The notes beneath the pieces were generated by a model that was given only the letters and a program-made list of their open reading frames with translations, searched no databases and was not told the origin of the DNA. DNA of 64,000 nucleotides from Membranipora membranacea. Its lineage: Eukaryota > Bryozoa > Gymnolaemata > Cheilostomatida > Membraniporidae. The translations under genes and the position numbers were made by a program. The stretch covers positions 1,691,501-1,755,500 of the forward strand of contig OU612070.1 of the NCBI GenBank assembly GCA_914767715.1, in the 5' to 3' direction. Position 1 is the first letter of the stretch. Each line of letters starts with the position of its first letter. Positions 1 through 12,035 of the stretch are shown here, in pieces.

Positions 1-1594
1 GGCTGTAGAATATTTGTTTTGGGTGTGGCTCCTACGTGTTCAGAATTAAACAGAAGGTATTTCTACCTTTTGGTTATTAGCCTTCGAACCATAGAAAAGG
101 ATTTGAATCATTTATATTTCTTTTGAGGCAGATTTTAAACATTTTGCCCAGGCACTTAGGCTTAAATGATTTACTCAGGTATGACTGCCCTTTTACATAT
201 TAACCTTTGAACCATTGAAATTTCTATTAGAGCAAATTTAAACCATAGATATTTAGATATATTATAATCATTGTGCTTCAAAACAAACCAATCATATTAC
301 AGTAAAATAGGTGAGACCAGCTGCATCTAGCAATTTTCAGGAGTGACTGTTCAATCAAAGTGCTTCAAAACAAACCAAGCATGATAGAATCACTGAGGCC
401 AGACCAGCTGCATCTAGCGATTTTCAAAATAATGGCTACAAAAAGCCAAAATTCTTGTGCTGGCTGTTGGAAGTTTTCTATGTCATAGGATCAACTGCTG
501 TTGTTCACACTACTCCCAAAGAGAAGATCAGGTATGAATCTAGTTCAGTTGGCAAAATTTGAAGCTGGATGGGCAAAACTGTAGGTGTTTATTGTGTGCA
601 GAAATAGGGCTCAGCTGCCACATAAGTTGTCTGAAGTCCCCTATTAGATGTCTATTAGAGTCGGGGATAAGATGTCTCTGTCTATTCGCACCCGCACATG
701 TTATCATAAAACAACTCCAAACACTAATCGTGTTAAGAGTTGGGGATTATGCAACATTATATCTGATCGACCCTAACATTGGAGTCGTCAATGCTTGTTT
801 AAGAAGTAGACAATACCTAGTGTGTCTGACTCTGATCTTGGCAGCGTGATTTAACTTCTTCCCAGGGTGTTAAATCAACTATGTATCTTCTTCACAATCA
901 GTTTTTTATGTTTGAGGATAAGTTTTTTAATATAAGGCTTTACATTTGAGAAAGATTCCATCATATGGAAACTGGCATTTGGTATTATATGATAAAAATC
1001 ATCATTACCTATTTTTCCCGGCCTAAGTATGCAGTGCCGCGTCGAATGGAATATTGTAAGTGGCGCTATACCCATAATGCAAAAAAAGTTCAAGAATTGA
1101 TCAACGTTAAAGGCAATCCTCTGATTTTGATCACAAAAAAAGTCTCATAAGTAACAATGTCAGGCATATTATTGTAAAAAGTACTTGGTGCGCGTACAAC
1201 TTAATGAATTCTCCGCACTCCATATAATAATGCGCTACTGAGCAAACAGATTGGTTACATTGTTTTTGGCCTCTTTATTTTACTGCTCACACACATCAAG
1301 ATAGTCTTACTGAAAGCGTCGCTCATCTATACGGGTTACAGAGGTTAAAAGTTATTTTTAGGTGCAGCCTTCGTTGAGGTAATAGCACTTCGATTTTGAA
1401 CGCCTACCAACAGTATATAGTCATTCTGCAAGCTAATACTTGATGGCCTAATTGCCTAATGATGTGCAAGCAGCAGACGCTCAAAAGTTCAAAATGCTGG
1501 TCCAATGTTTCATTTATACATACTTAATTCAAATTAGAGTACATACATTTCAAAACATGAAATTTCACAATTTAAGCTGCCTGCGAGGAGACAA
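1..1594. other. AT-rich intergenic sequence, no supported gene
   Basis: I see no exon pair with matching phases here. Short open frames (for example 559-849) have no motif. A ~65 bp segment around the phrase caaaccaa...ccagctgcatctag occurs twice (about 270-335 and 360-427), a local direct duplication. An AATAAA on the minus strand at 1274-1279 could be a poly(A) signal for the peptide gene upstream of it, about 315 nt past the stop. Confidence 0.5.
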
Positions 1595-2244
1595 CTACTT
1601 CCTGCCGACACGGGCTGCGATAGCGGCAGCAGCAGCAGCAGCATCTGTAGCCTTATCCTGGAGCTTGTTTTTGATGTCATTACCAACTCTTCTGGCTACT
1701 CTACCGACAGCTCTTCTAATCTTTCTACTTCTCCATGCATCAACTGAGAATAAAGAACGTCTTAAATGAATTCAGCACAAATCGATCTTTACTTTACTGC
1801 TCAAAGCTTTCACTTTTGAATCTATGATATTTTAAAAGAAAATTCCCAAGATTATCATGTCAAAGGATCAATGTTGCAGGTTTGGAGGTTTCTTTGTATG
1901 ATGATAGATAAATCTCGTGAGCAGAGATTGGGGATTTTAAATAATTGCTGGCTATGTCTGTGACACTACCAGGCAAGGCGAAAAAAGCACCTTGCGCAGA
2001 AATTTTTGATATATGTAAAAAGGAAAGTGTAGCTTTATTGGCTAAATGATCATGATATAACAGACATTCATGAAACAAAGCATTTCAATTTTTTCTCTAG
2101 TTTTAATATGCAAGGCTATAACTTATAATGTAATCAGCAAGCATGAAAATATGTGTTTAACTCACCGTCGACGGTTAAAGCTGCGATCACAATAACATCC
2201 AGGAATATGTGCAGGAACCTCATCTTGGTATTCTATGACTGCTG
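1595..2244 (-). CDS. Cecropin-like secreted cationic peptide precursor, two exons, 68 aa
   Basis: Exon 1 spans 2166-2244 (ATG at 2221-2223, last coding base 2166) and ends in a strong donor (ACG|GTGAGT). Exon 2 is 1595-1743, after a CTTTATTCTCAG acceptor; the junction is phase 1 and the joined frame is 68 aa. Residues 1-19 are a hydrophobic signal peptide (MRFLHIFLDVIVIAAL...), with a plausible cleavage after Val-Asp-Ala that leaves Trp as mature residue 1. The mature part begins with a basic amphipathic stretch (WRSRKIRRAVGRVARRVG), then a polar linker, then an Ala-rich helix with seven Ala in a row, ending AARVGRK. The final Gly-Arg-Lys looks like an amidation signal. Trp near the N-terminus, basic helix, Ala-rich hydrophobic helix and a C-terminal Gly are the known cecropin plan. 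A further acceptor at 2245-2246 (CCAATTACAG) suggests a spliced 5' UTR. Family assignment is inference from architecture; the exon model is seen directly. A histone-like or unrelated secreted peptide is the alternative. Confidence 0.72.
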
Positions 2245-2299
2245 CTGTAATTGGAAAACAAACAGTGTCATATAAAAAAAGAAATGTTTATACCCTGCA

Positions 2300-3805
2300 T
2301 TGCTTCGAGAACCATGTATGTATGTATGTATGTATGTTTATATTTGGTCTCAATCTCTGAGAAATAAAACTGTCTCTGTAGGGTGCTCTGTAAATATTAT
2401 TAAAACTGTTGATTCTAATTCTGATTCTGATAAATAAAATGATAAGACCATAAAAAATACTATTACTTTTTGAAGACACTATTTAGGTTTTTGATACATT
2501 CTGCTCCAAAACATTTGGCACAGATTTGCACACGGAACTTGACTGATTGATATCTGCCTGACGGCAGCTGGTTAAGACGTAGTAGTGGTTCATCTTCGGT
2601 GGCAATCATACGGAGGCTCTTTACTTTCAGTATATTAGAGTAAAGGTCGTCTACGGGTGTGAACGTAAGTTCGCCTGATAGGTAACCTGCAGTTCTCATC
2701 ACAGATTGTAACTTTTTCTTAGAGTCTGCGCTCAGATGACTATATAGCACAACCAGGTGGTAGGTGATTACTGACTCTATGAAGGACTTGTAGCAGGTCG
2801 TTATTAGTTTCTCAGTGACACCGAGATGGTATAGCTTTGTGATTATATGTAGCCTTTGGCGAGCTTTTGCTGTAGTTTTCAAGGTGTTCAGAGTAAAATC
2901 CAGTTTGTTGGTAATAATGGTGCGTAAGTATGTAAATCGTTCTACCTGCTCAATTGAAGTATCGTTTACAAGCAGTTGTGGGTAGCTTTGGGTTATCCCT
3001 TGCATTGCACATGGCCATTTCTTTTGTTTTCTTTGCATTGAGTATTAGGTTATTATCCGCGCACCATGAGTTGATGGTATTAGTCATTGTTTGAAGTTCA
3101 GATGGCTGGTTTTCTGTCAACAATTCAATGATCACAGTGTCAGCGGCATATTTTACTAGTTTGATGTTGCTTGTTGATGGCATATCGACAACATAAAAGG
3201 AGAATAGCAGTGGGCTGATGACGCATCCCTGAGGGCTTCCAGTTGAAGTGCTCAATGATTTTGATGTGTTGAGTGATGTAATAACTCGCTGTGTTCTATT
3301 TGTAAGGAAGTTATATAGCCAGTTGATGATGTTAGGATTGATGTTGTAGCTATCTAGTTTGCTGATTATTGTGGCAGGATTGATGGTGTTAAAAGCACTA
3401 GAAAAGTCTATAAAAAGAGCTGGGACCCGATTTTTAGCATGGCTCTCAAGATGTTCAGTTACCGAGTCAATCAGAGTGATTAGAGCATCTTCAGTAGACC
3501 TACCAGACTTATACGCAAACTGGTGGGGTTGTCTAGTAATGGTGAGAGTCGTTTCATAACCAGACTCTCGAGACATTTGCCCACGATGGAGGTGAGGGCT
3601 AGCGGCCTAAAATCTTTAGGATCTGATGCCCCTGCACACTTAGGAATAGGTTTGATATCTGCTGTTTTCCAAACTCTAGGCATAACACCTTCCTGAAGTG
3701 ATCGATTAAAAAGCAGTGTCAGGGGTTGTGCTAGGGTGGATGCAGCACATTTGAGCATTTTTGCGGTGATGTTGTCTGGACCCGGGCTCTTACACGTTTG
3801 AGTTA
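2300..3805 (-). mobile_element. 5'-truncated, dead LINE reverse transcriptase fragment
   Basis: Read on the minus strand, the sequence gives consecutive reverse-transcriptase blocks: SPGPDNITAKML near 3790, WKTADIKPIP...DFRPLALTS near 3600-3670, FAYKSGRSTEDA, ALFIDFSSAFNTI, SPQGCVISPLLFS near 3220, and the catalytic box near 3150. They lie in at least three frames, with frame breaks near 3530 and near 2990. The catalytic box reads KYAADT instead of the normal YADDT, so one metal-binding Asp is lost. The thumb and connection part continues to 2463. The 3' end carries an AATAAA-rich segment and a (CATA)n tail near 2313-2337, as expected for a non-LTR element. The endonuclease half is missing. 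It is a CR1/L2-type LINE by general resemblance. Confidence 0.88.
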
Positions 3806-5903
3806 TATGAGAGTTATATGCTTTTTCCTAATCTTGGCCAATATTCGATCCAATAATCAAGCATGGCATTGACTTTGACTTTTGACAGAGTAGCCAAGAT
3901 AGCAAATCAAAGGATTTCACAATTTCATATTCAACTTTCCATCAAATGTAGGTATGAGTGAGTAGTTACCCTTTTACCTTTTGGTGATTCTGGTACAATA
4001 TTTCACTAAGCAATGAGTTACTTATGTGCAGACTGCAGGTTATATATGATGATATGAATCTATAGCTGTACATTAGTCGGGTGAACAAACATATGGTCAA
4101 ACATAGCCTCGGCTTCCCTCAACCCAAATTTAATTCCTAGTAGACGACATCCTTGCCTCTCAGGCATTATCCTCAAAGATAATAACTCTCAAGATATCCT
4201 TCAGCAAAGGTTGGCTATAATCTCCCCTCTTACTGAACCAAACGTGCACCAAACGTGCACTACAGGTGTACGTTTTTATTCAATTTTGCTTAGAACAAAG
4301 TTCCTATCTAGCACGCCTGGACAGGCTGTACCGCACACACCATTAAATCTTGGGCCCTGATGTGTGAAAACTTGATTCCTCCTGTAGGGATATTTTCCTA
4401 AAGGTTGGCTTGCCAAGTTACAGTGTTTACCATGATTACATGATGAATTGCTGTGTTTGCATGGACCTATGTTTTCATATGGTGCCGGTGCCAGCCACAA
4501 GGGCTAACAATAATGTTGTGTTGACACCCGGTGTTTGCTATGTTTTATAGTATAACATACGTTTTACATCTTGCCATAACCTAAGGTCAACCACCTCAAT
4601 CAGAAGATGCTAGATGCCATCACAGAGTAAGGTTATATCCATACTCTGCCATCTAGCGCAAGAAAAGCGAGGAAGAGTCAATTAAGACGACAACCATATG
4701 GCTGTTGAATCTAGTCAAAAAATTGTTGAGCGCTAACAAGTTAAGAAAATTAGACTAACAAAACTCAACAAGGCAGAACCATCTGAAGTGAAGGCGGAAT
4801 GCGATGTCAATCCATTCGAGTTTGAGAGCTGATGAGTAAAATACTGTGCACTATAGCAACTTTGAATCTTAAGTATTCAGTAAGTACCAATCCAGCCACC
4901 GATAGAATATGCAATGAGATGTCAGCATGTGTTACACCTAGTCAATGGCAAAGACTTGTTCTTGAGGTTCAATTTTCAATATTATCAGCATATAAGTGAT
5001 TTATTATGCATCAACTCCTCTAACAAAGTGTAAATGCTTTAGAAGGAGTTTCCCTCACACTGACATTGATAGGGCAACTTCTAAAATGGGTCTCATGAAA
5101 AAAGTCTAACTGTATTGGTTGCAAAAATAATGAATGATCAAAATAGGTTTCTGAGAGAACATCAGTTACTTCAATGCTTCTGGAGCTTTTCAGGAGTTAT
5201 GCTATGATATATATGTTACAGCCATCACCTGTCATGTATCAGGTCATGACCGTTCTGGCTGTCACTGGAAATGCCATATTATAATAAAAGTCATTTCTTA
5301 TTCACTTCCAGTGGCAGAAATAATGACATTTTAATAGACATTTATAACAATAACAATGACCAAATAATGGACTGTGTCCTGGTGTATGTGATTATGCTTT
5401 GCTGTCTTGACGAGTGTGAGCCAATTAATTCTCGCTTTGCTATTACCTAGTTTTTGCAATTCATTGATATCATATGATGTCCTGTTTTTACATCGTTTTG
5501 GTAGTACTATATAAGAGATAGTTTTTACTCCGTTTTAAGAGAGCAATAACGATGCTTGTGTGCAATTAAAAGTCTCGTCAATTCCCCTAGTAACCGCTCA
5601 GTGTGCGGCATAGCGGTTTAGTGTCGTCACATATAGATAAACAAACAAATACCAACATGCATATAATATGTATACATAAATATTTGCCAAGGAAAGTGGT
5701 TGATTTAGTGTATAATGAAAGAATTACATAAGACCACACTGAAAATGTATTGTGCTAAGGAATGTTGAATGTCATTTCAGATAACAGAAACAACGGTTTC
5801 CCTGAAAAGCTTAAATGTCTTAATTCTTGTTATCCTCACTACACCAGACCTAGAGAGTGCCATGTCCTTCCAACTTTTGACCATGTTTACCTCGAGAACA
5901 TAA
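3806..5903. other. 3' flank of arylsulfatase copy A
   Basis: No exon is supported. From 4041 it parallels 56488-58483. Open frames such as 4276-4500 occur in both copies but lack motifs and differ at their ends, so I do not call them genes. Confidence 0.5.
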
Positions 5904-8900
5904 CTACACTAAGTTGATTGGATTGCCCTCCATATCCAGCCATGGCCACCAGACTCCCCCACGGAGGCTTGGATTAGACACTTCCCATTGTTCTGGTACA
6001 TTATTGGGTGGTACAGATCTCTCAAGGAACTCAGCCAATCTGGACAGCATAACATCCACTATACCAGGTAATGTCTGTATGAAAACAAGATTCAGAAATG
6101 AATAGTTATCTCTTTCCATAGTAATTGGATGACATTTGAAGGGGTTAGAGAAGGGAAAGGGAGATTTGAGAAGATTAACAGTGCATACAGATAAATCCCT
6201 TTTGAAACAAGAATCTATAACTTAATGGCGAACAAAATCAAATCCTTTTCTTATGGTGTGTCATATAGTCAAACTGACCTGAGATAGATCTGTTGTCTCG
6301 TAGGGATCTGCTGTGATATTAAACAGGAATATGTTCTGGACATCTTTAGGGTCCATTTTGTTGAGGATCTCTTCTTCTAAATCGTTAGCTGCCTTGCCTT
6401 CTATCTGCATAGCTGCAATAGTATATTGGTTGTATAAAAATGAAAAGTTGCCATTTGGTTTGTTAATGATGGTACATGACCTCCTCATTTAACCTCATAA
6501 GACATCCTCATCCTCATTTCCATCTGGAGAACCATCTACCGTACATTAAAAATTATTTTTCAGATTTAACATCTGCATTATCGACAACTTGGAGAGACAG
6601 GCTTTTCAAAATGTACCGCCTGAATAATATTACTCTATCAAGATATTTACCTTCAGTGCTGACAGGTGAATAACGACCACCTCTTCGTGGATTACCAGTT
6701 AGCAGCTTCATGTGGCCCATCCTTAGACCAGCCTGAAGCCGATTATCAAATGGTGATCCCTCCTTCAAAACTCCATACTCAGTTGAGAGCGGGTCTATAT
6801 TGTAAACCATTTCCTAGAAGCAAACCTCAACTATGCAAAAATAGTCTTGGGATTGTTTTCACACAAATCTGAAATAATTTCTTGAAATCTTTCGTATGAA
6901 TTGGGATTGAAAAAAATTCTTATGATCACATTGCAAATCCGAATACTCTAATTTTTCACAAAATGCTATCTGATTTGCTGTCTGATCTATTTGAAAATTC
7001 AAGTCAATATCTATGTAAACAGCATTAGTTAGAAAGGTGGAATGGAAAAGCTTCTCATCGATTTGGGCCTGGAGCAAGAGGGAGAAGGGTTACAATGACT
7101 AATGGGGAATCAGATGGAACAATTATGAGGAGACGTTTGAGCCTAAGAATATCCAGAAACTGAATCACAGGACTGGTTCGTATAAACAAGAAGTAACAGC
7201 TTCTCCTTGGTAAACTTTTTTTTTATTCCAGTCTCTTGGTTTCATTTCACCGTTACAGATAGATTGGCTGAGGGTCTATGGATAGGCTGGCTGCGGGGGA
7301 TTACACCCATGAATCATAACAAAAAATAGAAGTTTGCACAAGTGTGTGGCCTTACCTTTAGACAAAGAGATGTATTAATTTTATCTGGTGGCTTTTGCTG
7401 GTCAAGCAGGCAGAAAATTAGTCTATGAAGTTTAACTGACAGGATAGGGATAGATAAATTGCATATTTTAGATTAATCTCATCAATTTAGTGTTCTTACA
7501 TGTCTGGGGCTATGTCTAAGTTCTTACATGTCTGGGGCTATGTCTAAGTTCTTACATGTCTGGGGCTATGTCTAAGTTCTTACATGTCTGGGGCTATGTC
7601 TCAGTCTCCCCTGCAGAGCTGACCATTGATTGACACTATCCAGTCCTCCAGGTATGCTGATTCCTGCAGCATGGAGGAGTGTCGGGTACCAGTCAGAGAT
7701 GTGCATCAGCCCATTGTACACAGTCTTATGCCTGGGTGCTTTTGGGCCACTCATAAAACCTGCAACTCTAGTACCTGAAAATTGTAATTATAGATATATG
7801 AGGTAAAATATAGCTATCAACTGAATTCTATAGTCATGGGTAATTTACATGCCATTTTGAGTGTGAGTAATATAACAACATGTAAATATAATAATATAGT
7901 AGAAAACACATCTCTACCCATTTATGTGTTGATTTTACATGTTTTATCAATGTGTGTTTTGTTCTCACTTACCTCCTTCCCACAAACTTCCCTTTGTACC
8001 ACGTAGCGGGTAGTTTGTTCCGACACCTCCCCGTGCCTGGGAAGGAGCCCCGTTGTCACTTGAGTAGATAAAAATTGTGTTCTCCCAAAGTCCTCTACAC
8101 TTCAGAGCATTAGTTATGTTGCCTACAGCTTCATCCAGCATGGTGATCTGTCCTGTGAAGTTATTAAGATGAAGGCTGACATTACATAACTTTTAACAGA
8201 ACAAGATCTGCTAACCTTTGACTTATACATGTATCAGTTTGTCGACTGCATATTCCTGATTTGTGGTCTTCTTGTCTTGCATAAAGTAGGCTACACAAAG
8301 AATACGCTCTGTGTTAAGATGATAATATTGGCATCGGCAACAATTCAGGGTTCAGGATATGTCTGGCGGTTAAGGGTTAGGATTCGGCAAGTTTTAATTC
8401 CTGCCGCCAGACATCATTTTGGATTAGGCACTGGTGAGCCGTTCATCATATATGTTCATCATATATGTTCATATGTTCATATGTTCATATGTTCATATGT
8501 TCATATATGTTCATCATATATGGTCAGATTAACTGTGTGCTCGCACACAGTATGTATATCCCCCTCTTCCTCATTGAAAAAAGAGTAGTCAGTTATGGCG
8601 GGCAAGGGTATATAGGCTTGGGCCTTAGGGGGTCTGCCAAATAGAGCAGTCAAAAATGACACTGTACATAAGATGAAAATTATGATGAAGAAGACAACAA
8701 TGCATTGAACAAGATATATCTTTGGTGACAATATAGTATCTCAGAGCGGGTAAAATGTCAAAAGAGTTTTTTACTTACCATAAAGGTCAATATCAGCTGA
8801 GTTTTGTTTAGCTAGTTTGGGGTGACATGGTGTTAGCAATCACTGATTTTTATTAGCCAATTTTGGAGCAAAAAAACAAAAAGGGTGCATAACGTGAGCT

Positions 8901-11087
8901 AGGATTTCAATATTTAAACCATTTTATAAGAAAATATTTCTTCTTCTAAGATATTTCGATTTCATTAGACCTACCTGCTAATGCCCTCCTGTCTTTATTG
9001 TCAATGTAACTGTACTGTTTTGTGTAGCTCGCAGGTATTTGATAAGGAGTATGTCCATTTTGTAGCGCTACATGCATGTACATTGGAGGTGAGTTCCCAT
9101 CCTGTAATAAGAAAGTTGAAATTGCTACTATATCAATTGTTTCTCATGTCATCATATTGAATTATTTTCATTTTCATGTCTCATTTTGATTTTTGTGAGA
9201 AAACAATTATGGCATTTAGGACAATATTCGTATTGCCACTTCTGACATGGAAACATACTTGATGTCAAAGCCTGTACGCAGTGATCATATTTATGCATAG
9301 ACTTAATCATTATTATGTCTATGTATTTATGTGATCACCAAGGAAATGATATATATTGTACCAGATTTGCCATTTTTCACAGAGCTGATGAAAAGAGGTA
9401 AAGAAGAGCGATGGATGGAAATAAACTAGAAGGGCAAGTTTTATTGCCAAGTTTACCTTTTGGTTAATGATACGGACAGCTTCATCAGCGAATACAAGGG
9501 AAGAATATTCACCGACCCTACTGGAATCAGGAGTTGTGTTATTCCAGAAATCTAATCCACCATACGGAATGCCTGTATTAGCATCAGTGGTAATATCTAA
9601 AACATGGATTGTGAATACTTTTGTTGGGTAATAAAAACAAAAATTGTCATCATGATTGCATAACTAAAATCAGCTATATATGCCAAACCGAATATCTGAT
9701 ATGGTATGAAGTCCAGTCCAGGTGAATATCATGAGTTCTATTAATTAATTAGCAACAATTAATTAGTTCTCAGGCTATCAATATTATTCAGTGACTAAGT
9801 TTGGTTCTAGACAAAAAATCGAGAAAGATTTGACCTCAAACTTGAATACATTCTACAATATGTCATAACATAGAAATTGCATATATAACACCAAATGACA
9901 TCACCTTTTCCAAGTTCAAAATTTGGCTGGCGAACCTCAGTCTAACAATAAATCATGCTGCACTTGAAATTAATCACTCAGTTGCTGGCAAATGATACAA
10001 TGCAGCATCTTTTTACCTCTAACAGGCTCAACTATTTTTGGAGGGCAAACAAATGTGCATAGGAACAGCAGATAATAATAGTAATGATGTTTAATGGCAT
10101 GGATAAAAAGACTTACACTGATGAGTATAGTAGTCTATTCTTCCTTGCATACATCCGAAGTAGGTATCGAATCCTCTGTTCTGTGGTCTATATTCCTCCT
10201 GGTACATTCCAAGATGCCATTTACCTAAAAAATGAGAAAACAAATTTTTGTCGCAGAGAGGTAAAACCGCTGACTAAATAGAAATCTAACTTTTTTTGCA
10301 TGAGAATGGCCGCAGCCTATTAATGTTTATTTGTTGTTATAAACAAGACGTGATACCGATGATAAATTTAGCTACCTGTACTGTACCCGCCAAAAAAATC
10401 CAATTAAATTGAACATTAATAGTCATGTTGGCCATCGATCTTTTAACATTCTTAAGAAGATCGATGACCCTTATTATTACAGTCCTTAACAGGTCATGAA
10501 CACTCACCAATCGCATGCGTGTCATATCCTTTTTTCTTTAACTGTTCAGGAAGCAGGCTGAAGTTAAGGGGAAGTCCCCGTGGCTGTGATCCTCTAACAA
10601 CTGAATGCTGAAGTCCAATGTTTATTGCATATCGCCCTGTCATATTACACACAAAACAAAGTATTACTACAAGTTTTTGATGCACCCAAAAAGCTGGGCT
10701 GGTTAAAATTCTCTCTTTATAACTCCTTTTACAAGACGTAACAGAACCAGTTTATATGATATGCCATGACATATTTTTATCCTTACCAGTCATAAGAGCT
10801 CCTCGTGATGCAGTGCATGAATGCTGAGCATAATAATTGTCCAATATGATTCCTTTCCTGGCTAGTCTGTCCATCACTGGAGTCTTGATCCCTTGCCCAG
10901 CACCCCCATTGTAACCGATGTCTGGATATCCGATATCATCAGACAGGACAAATATTATATTAGGGGGTGTTTCCTGTCTCCTTCTGTATCCTCCCCATGG
11001 CCTGCTGCTGGCAGCATATATTGTTGCTATCTGACAGCACGATATAATGAGCAACAGAACAAATAAACAGTTTACCAGTAGTGACAT
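5904..11087 (-). CDS. Arylsulfatase (ARSB/ARSI/ARSJ type), ten exons, 547 aa, copy A
   Basis: Sulfatases hydrolyse sulfate esters; ARSB-type enzymes act on GalNAc-4-sulfate in lysosomes or outside cells. Exons in transcription order: 10787-11087, 10508-10636, 10117-10224, 9457-9596, 8975-9101, 7973-8152, 7584-7774, 6651-6813, 6279-6412, 5904-6074. All junctions are GT-AG with matching phase, and the sum is 548 codons with the stop. The start ([18 protein letters not shown]) is a signal peptide. Active-site blocks are in order: [20 protein letters not shown]; the formylglycine box [103 protein letters not shown]. Length and motif order match ARSB-like enzymes. Oddity: the box is C-T-A-S-R, not the usual C-x-P-S-R. 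No stop or frameshift is seen, so the gene looks functional. The exact substrate is unknown. Confidence 0.95.
6857..7375. mobile_element. Non-autonomous DNA transposon relic in arylsulfatase intron (copy A)
   Basis: This stretch lies in the intron between exons 7 and 8. Almost all of it is missing from copy B, which jumps from a matching ttgggattg to acccatgaatcat. It is related to the element at 61314-61922: both share ggagcaagagggagaagg, aatgactaatgggga, ctgaatcac.ggactggt and cagcttctccttgg. Its right end (gtgtggccttacctttag) resembles the terminal repeat of that element. The left end is degraded. It is a decayed member of the family described at 61314-61922. Confidence 0.6.
7488..7600. 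repeat. 28-bp tandem repeat carrying copies of a splice donor (copy A)
   Basis: Four units of ttcttacatgtctggggcta + tgtctaag lie back to back. On the gene strand each unit carries the end of exon 7 plus its donor (CAGACAT|GTAAGAACT). The first unit in transcription order is the true exon 7 end at 7584; the rest are intronic copies. Copy B of the gene has five units at the matching place (59644-59780). Confidence 0.9.
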
Positions 11088-11154
11088 TGCGGTAGATGAC
11101 CTCTTATGGATGCACAGATGAGATCTCTGACACCTCTTCCACTGATCATCAGGG

Positions 11155-11161
11155 TTTTATA
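11155..11161 (-). promoter_or_regulatory. TATA box of arylsulfatase copy A
   Basis: On the minus strand TATAAAA lies in GATATAAAACCCTG, 68 bp upstream of the ATG at 11087. A start site ~30 bp downstream would leave a short 5' UTR of roughly 35-40 nt. The position and context fit a metazoan core promoter, but this is inferred from sequence only. Confidence 0.55.
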
Positions 11162-12035
11162 TCCTACAAGAGTACTTAATTTGAAGGCTTATACTATTGC
11201 TGTGGTTATAGAATGATGTATGGATGATAAATTGATAATGCTGTGATCCCCACTGCTACCAATATCAATTTGAAACCAACTGATACTTTCGTCATAAGAG
11301 TCTCAAGGCTGCACTGTGGTTTTTAGGGATGAACAGTACCGTGCTGTTACCAACCTGTAACTGGTGACATGTAATAAATCAAGCCAATGAAAATACCTCT
11401 CCTACCCAAGGGTTTCAATAGGCTTGAAGGACCATAATATGTGCTGTGGTTATAGAATGATGTATGGATGATAAACTTAAAAAATGCAAGTCACCTTCCA
11501 TGCCCAACTGCGTCAATGACTATTCCCAATTGCGTCAGCGTGTAAACAATCAGCTACTAATAAATACCATCTTAGACAACCAATGACAGACTGTCAATAA
11601 GATAATACTCATTCACCAATTCATCTGTTTTTACCTGTCAGTGTCAGTCATTCAATAGCTTTCTATGGAGACAATGGTTCCCTTGTGATACCGCAGCATG
11701 CCATTCTAACATAACAGCAATTGATCTTAGTACTGGAGTGTATGCAGAAATTTCACAGATGAGACTTCAATCTAGAATTTTTCGGTGTTCCCACATAAAA
11801 ATAAGCTAAGATCTCAACCACGAACACATTACATCTCAAATTTCATTTACAGGGCAAGTGGGTTGATGCCACTGAATGTTTTACCCAGCCATATTAAGTG
11901 TCTCCTGTCTCTTTTACTATGTTACGCATCCAGTTTATATATTTGTTCTGTACTAGCTACTGACTTTGATTTTTAATTGCAAGGTGTACAGGAAGCCTGT
12001 GGGAGAACTGATTGGAGGGAAACAGCTGGCAACTT
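11162..12035. other. Upstream intergenic region with a direct repeat
   Basis: No exon is supported. A block gtggttatagaatgatgtat followed by ggatgataaa occurs twice (about 11204 and 11446), ~240 bp apart, upstream of the arylsulfatase promoter. It may be a duplicated promoter-proximal segment, but function is unknown. Confidence 0.5.

Larger units (their letters stand above)
4041..11100. repeat. Segmental duplication, copy A (arylsulfatase block)
   Basis: From about 4041 the sequence runs in parallel, same orientation, with the block starting at 56488. It covers the 3' flank (4041-5903), all arylsulfatase exons and the introns. Exon lengths are identical, and intergenic text matches closely down to unusual words such as tctggctgtcactggaaatg. 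Differences include a ~35 bp deletion near 4990, a tandem (atgttcat)n expansion at 8450-8520 absent from copy B, and transposon insertions present in one copy only. The left boundary is approximate. The right boundary cannot be set because copy B runs off the window. Confidence 0.92.

Noticed and set aside
559-849. 96-aa plus frame near the window start
   Set aside because: No ATG context, motif or splice partner; treated as chance.
1452-1769. Plus-strand frame of 105 aa with an Ala-rich, hydrophobic stretch
   Set aside because: It is the antisense shadow of the cecropin-like exon 2; the minus-strand exon has splice sites and a signal-peptide partner.
4276-4500. 74-aa minus frame, also seen in copy B (56755-56952)
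   Set aside because: Present in both because of the duplication, but indels change the frame and ends; no sign of selection.
8501-8731. Minus-strand 76-aa frame with a hydrophobic start, in the arylsulfatase intron
   Set aside because: The homologous place in copy B (60645-60833) has a different start and frame breaks, and the exons on both sides already join in phase.
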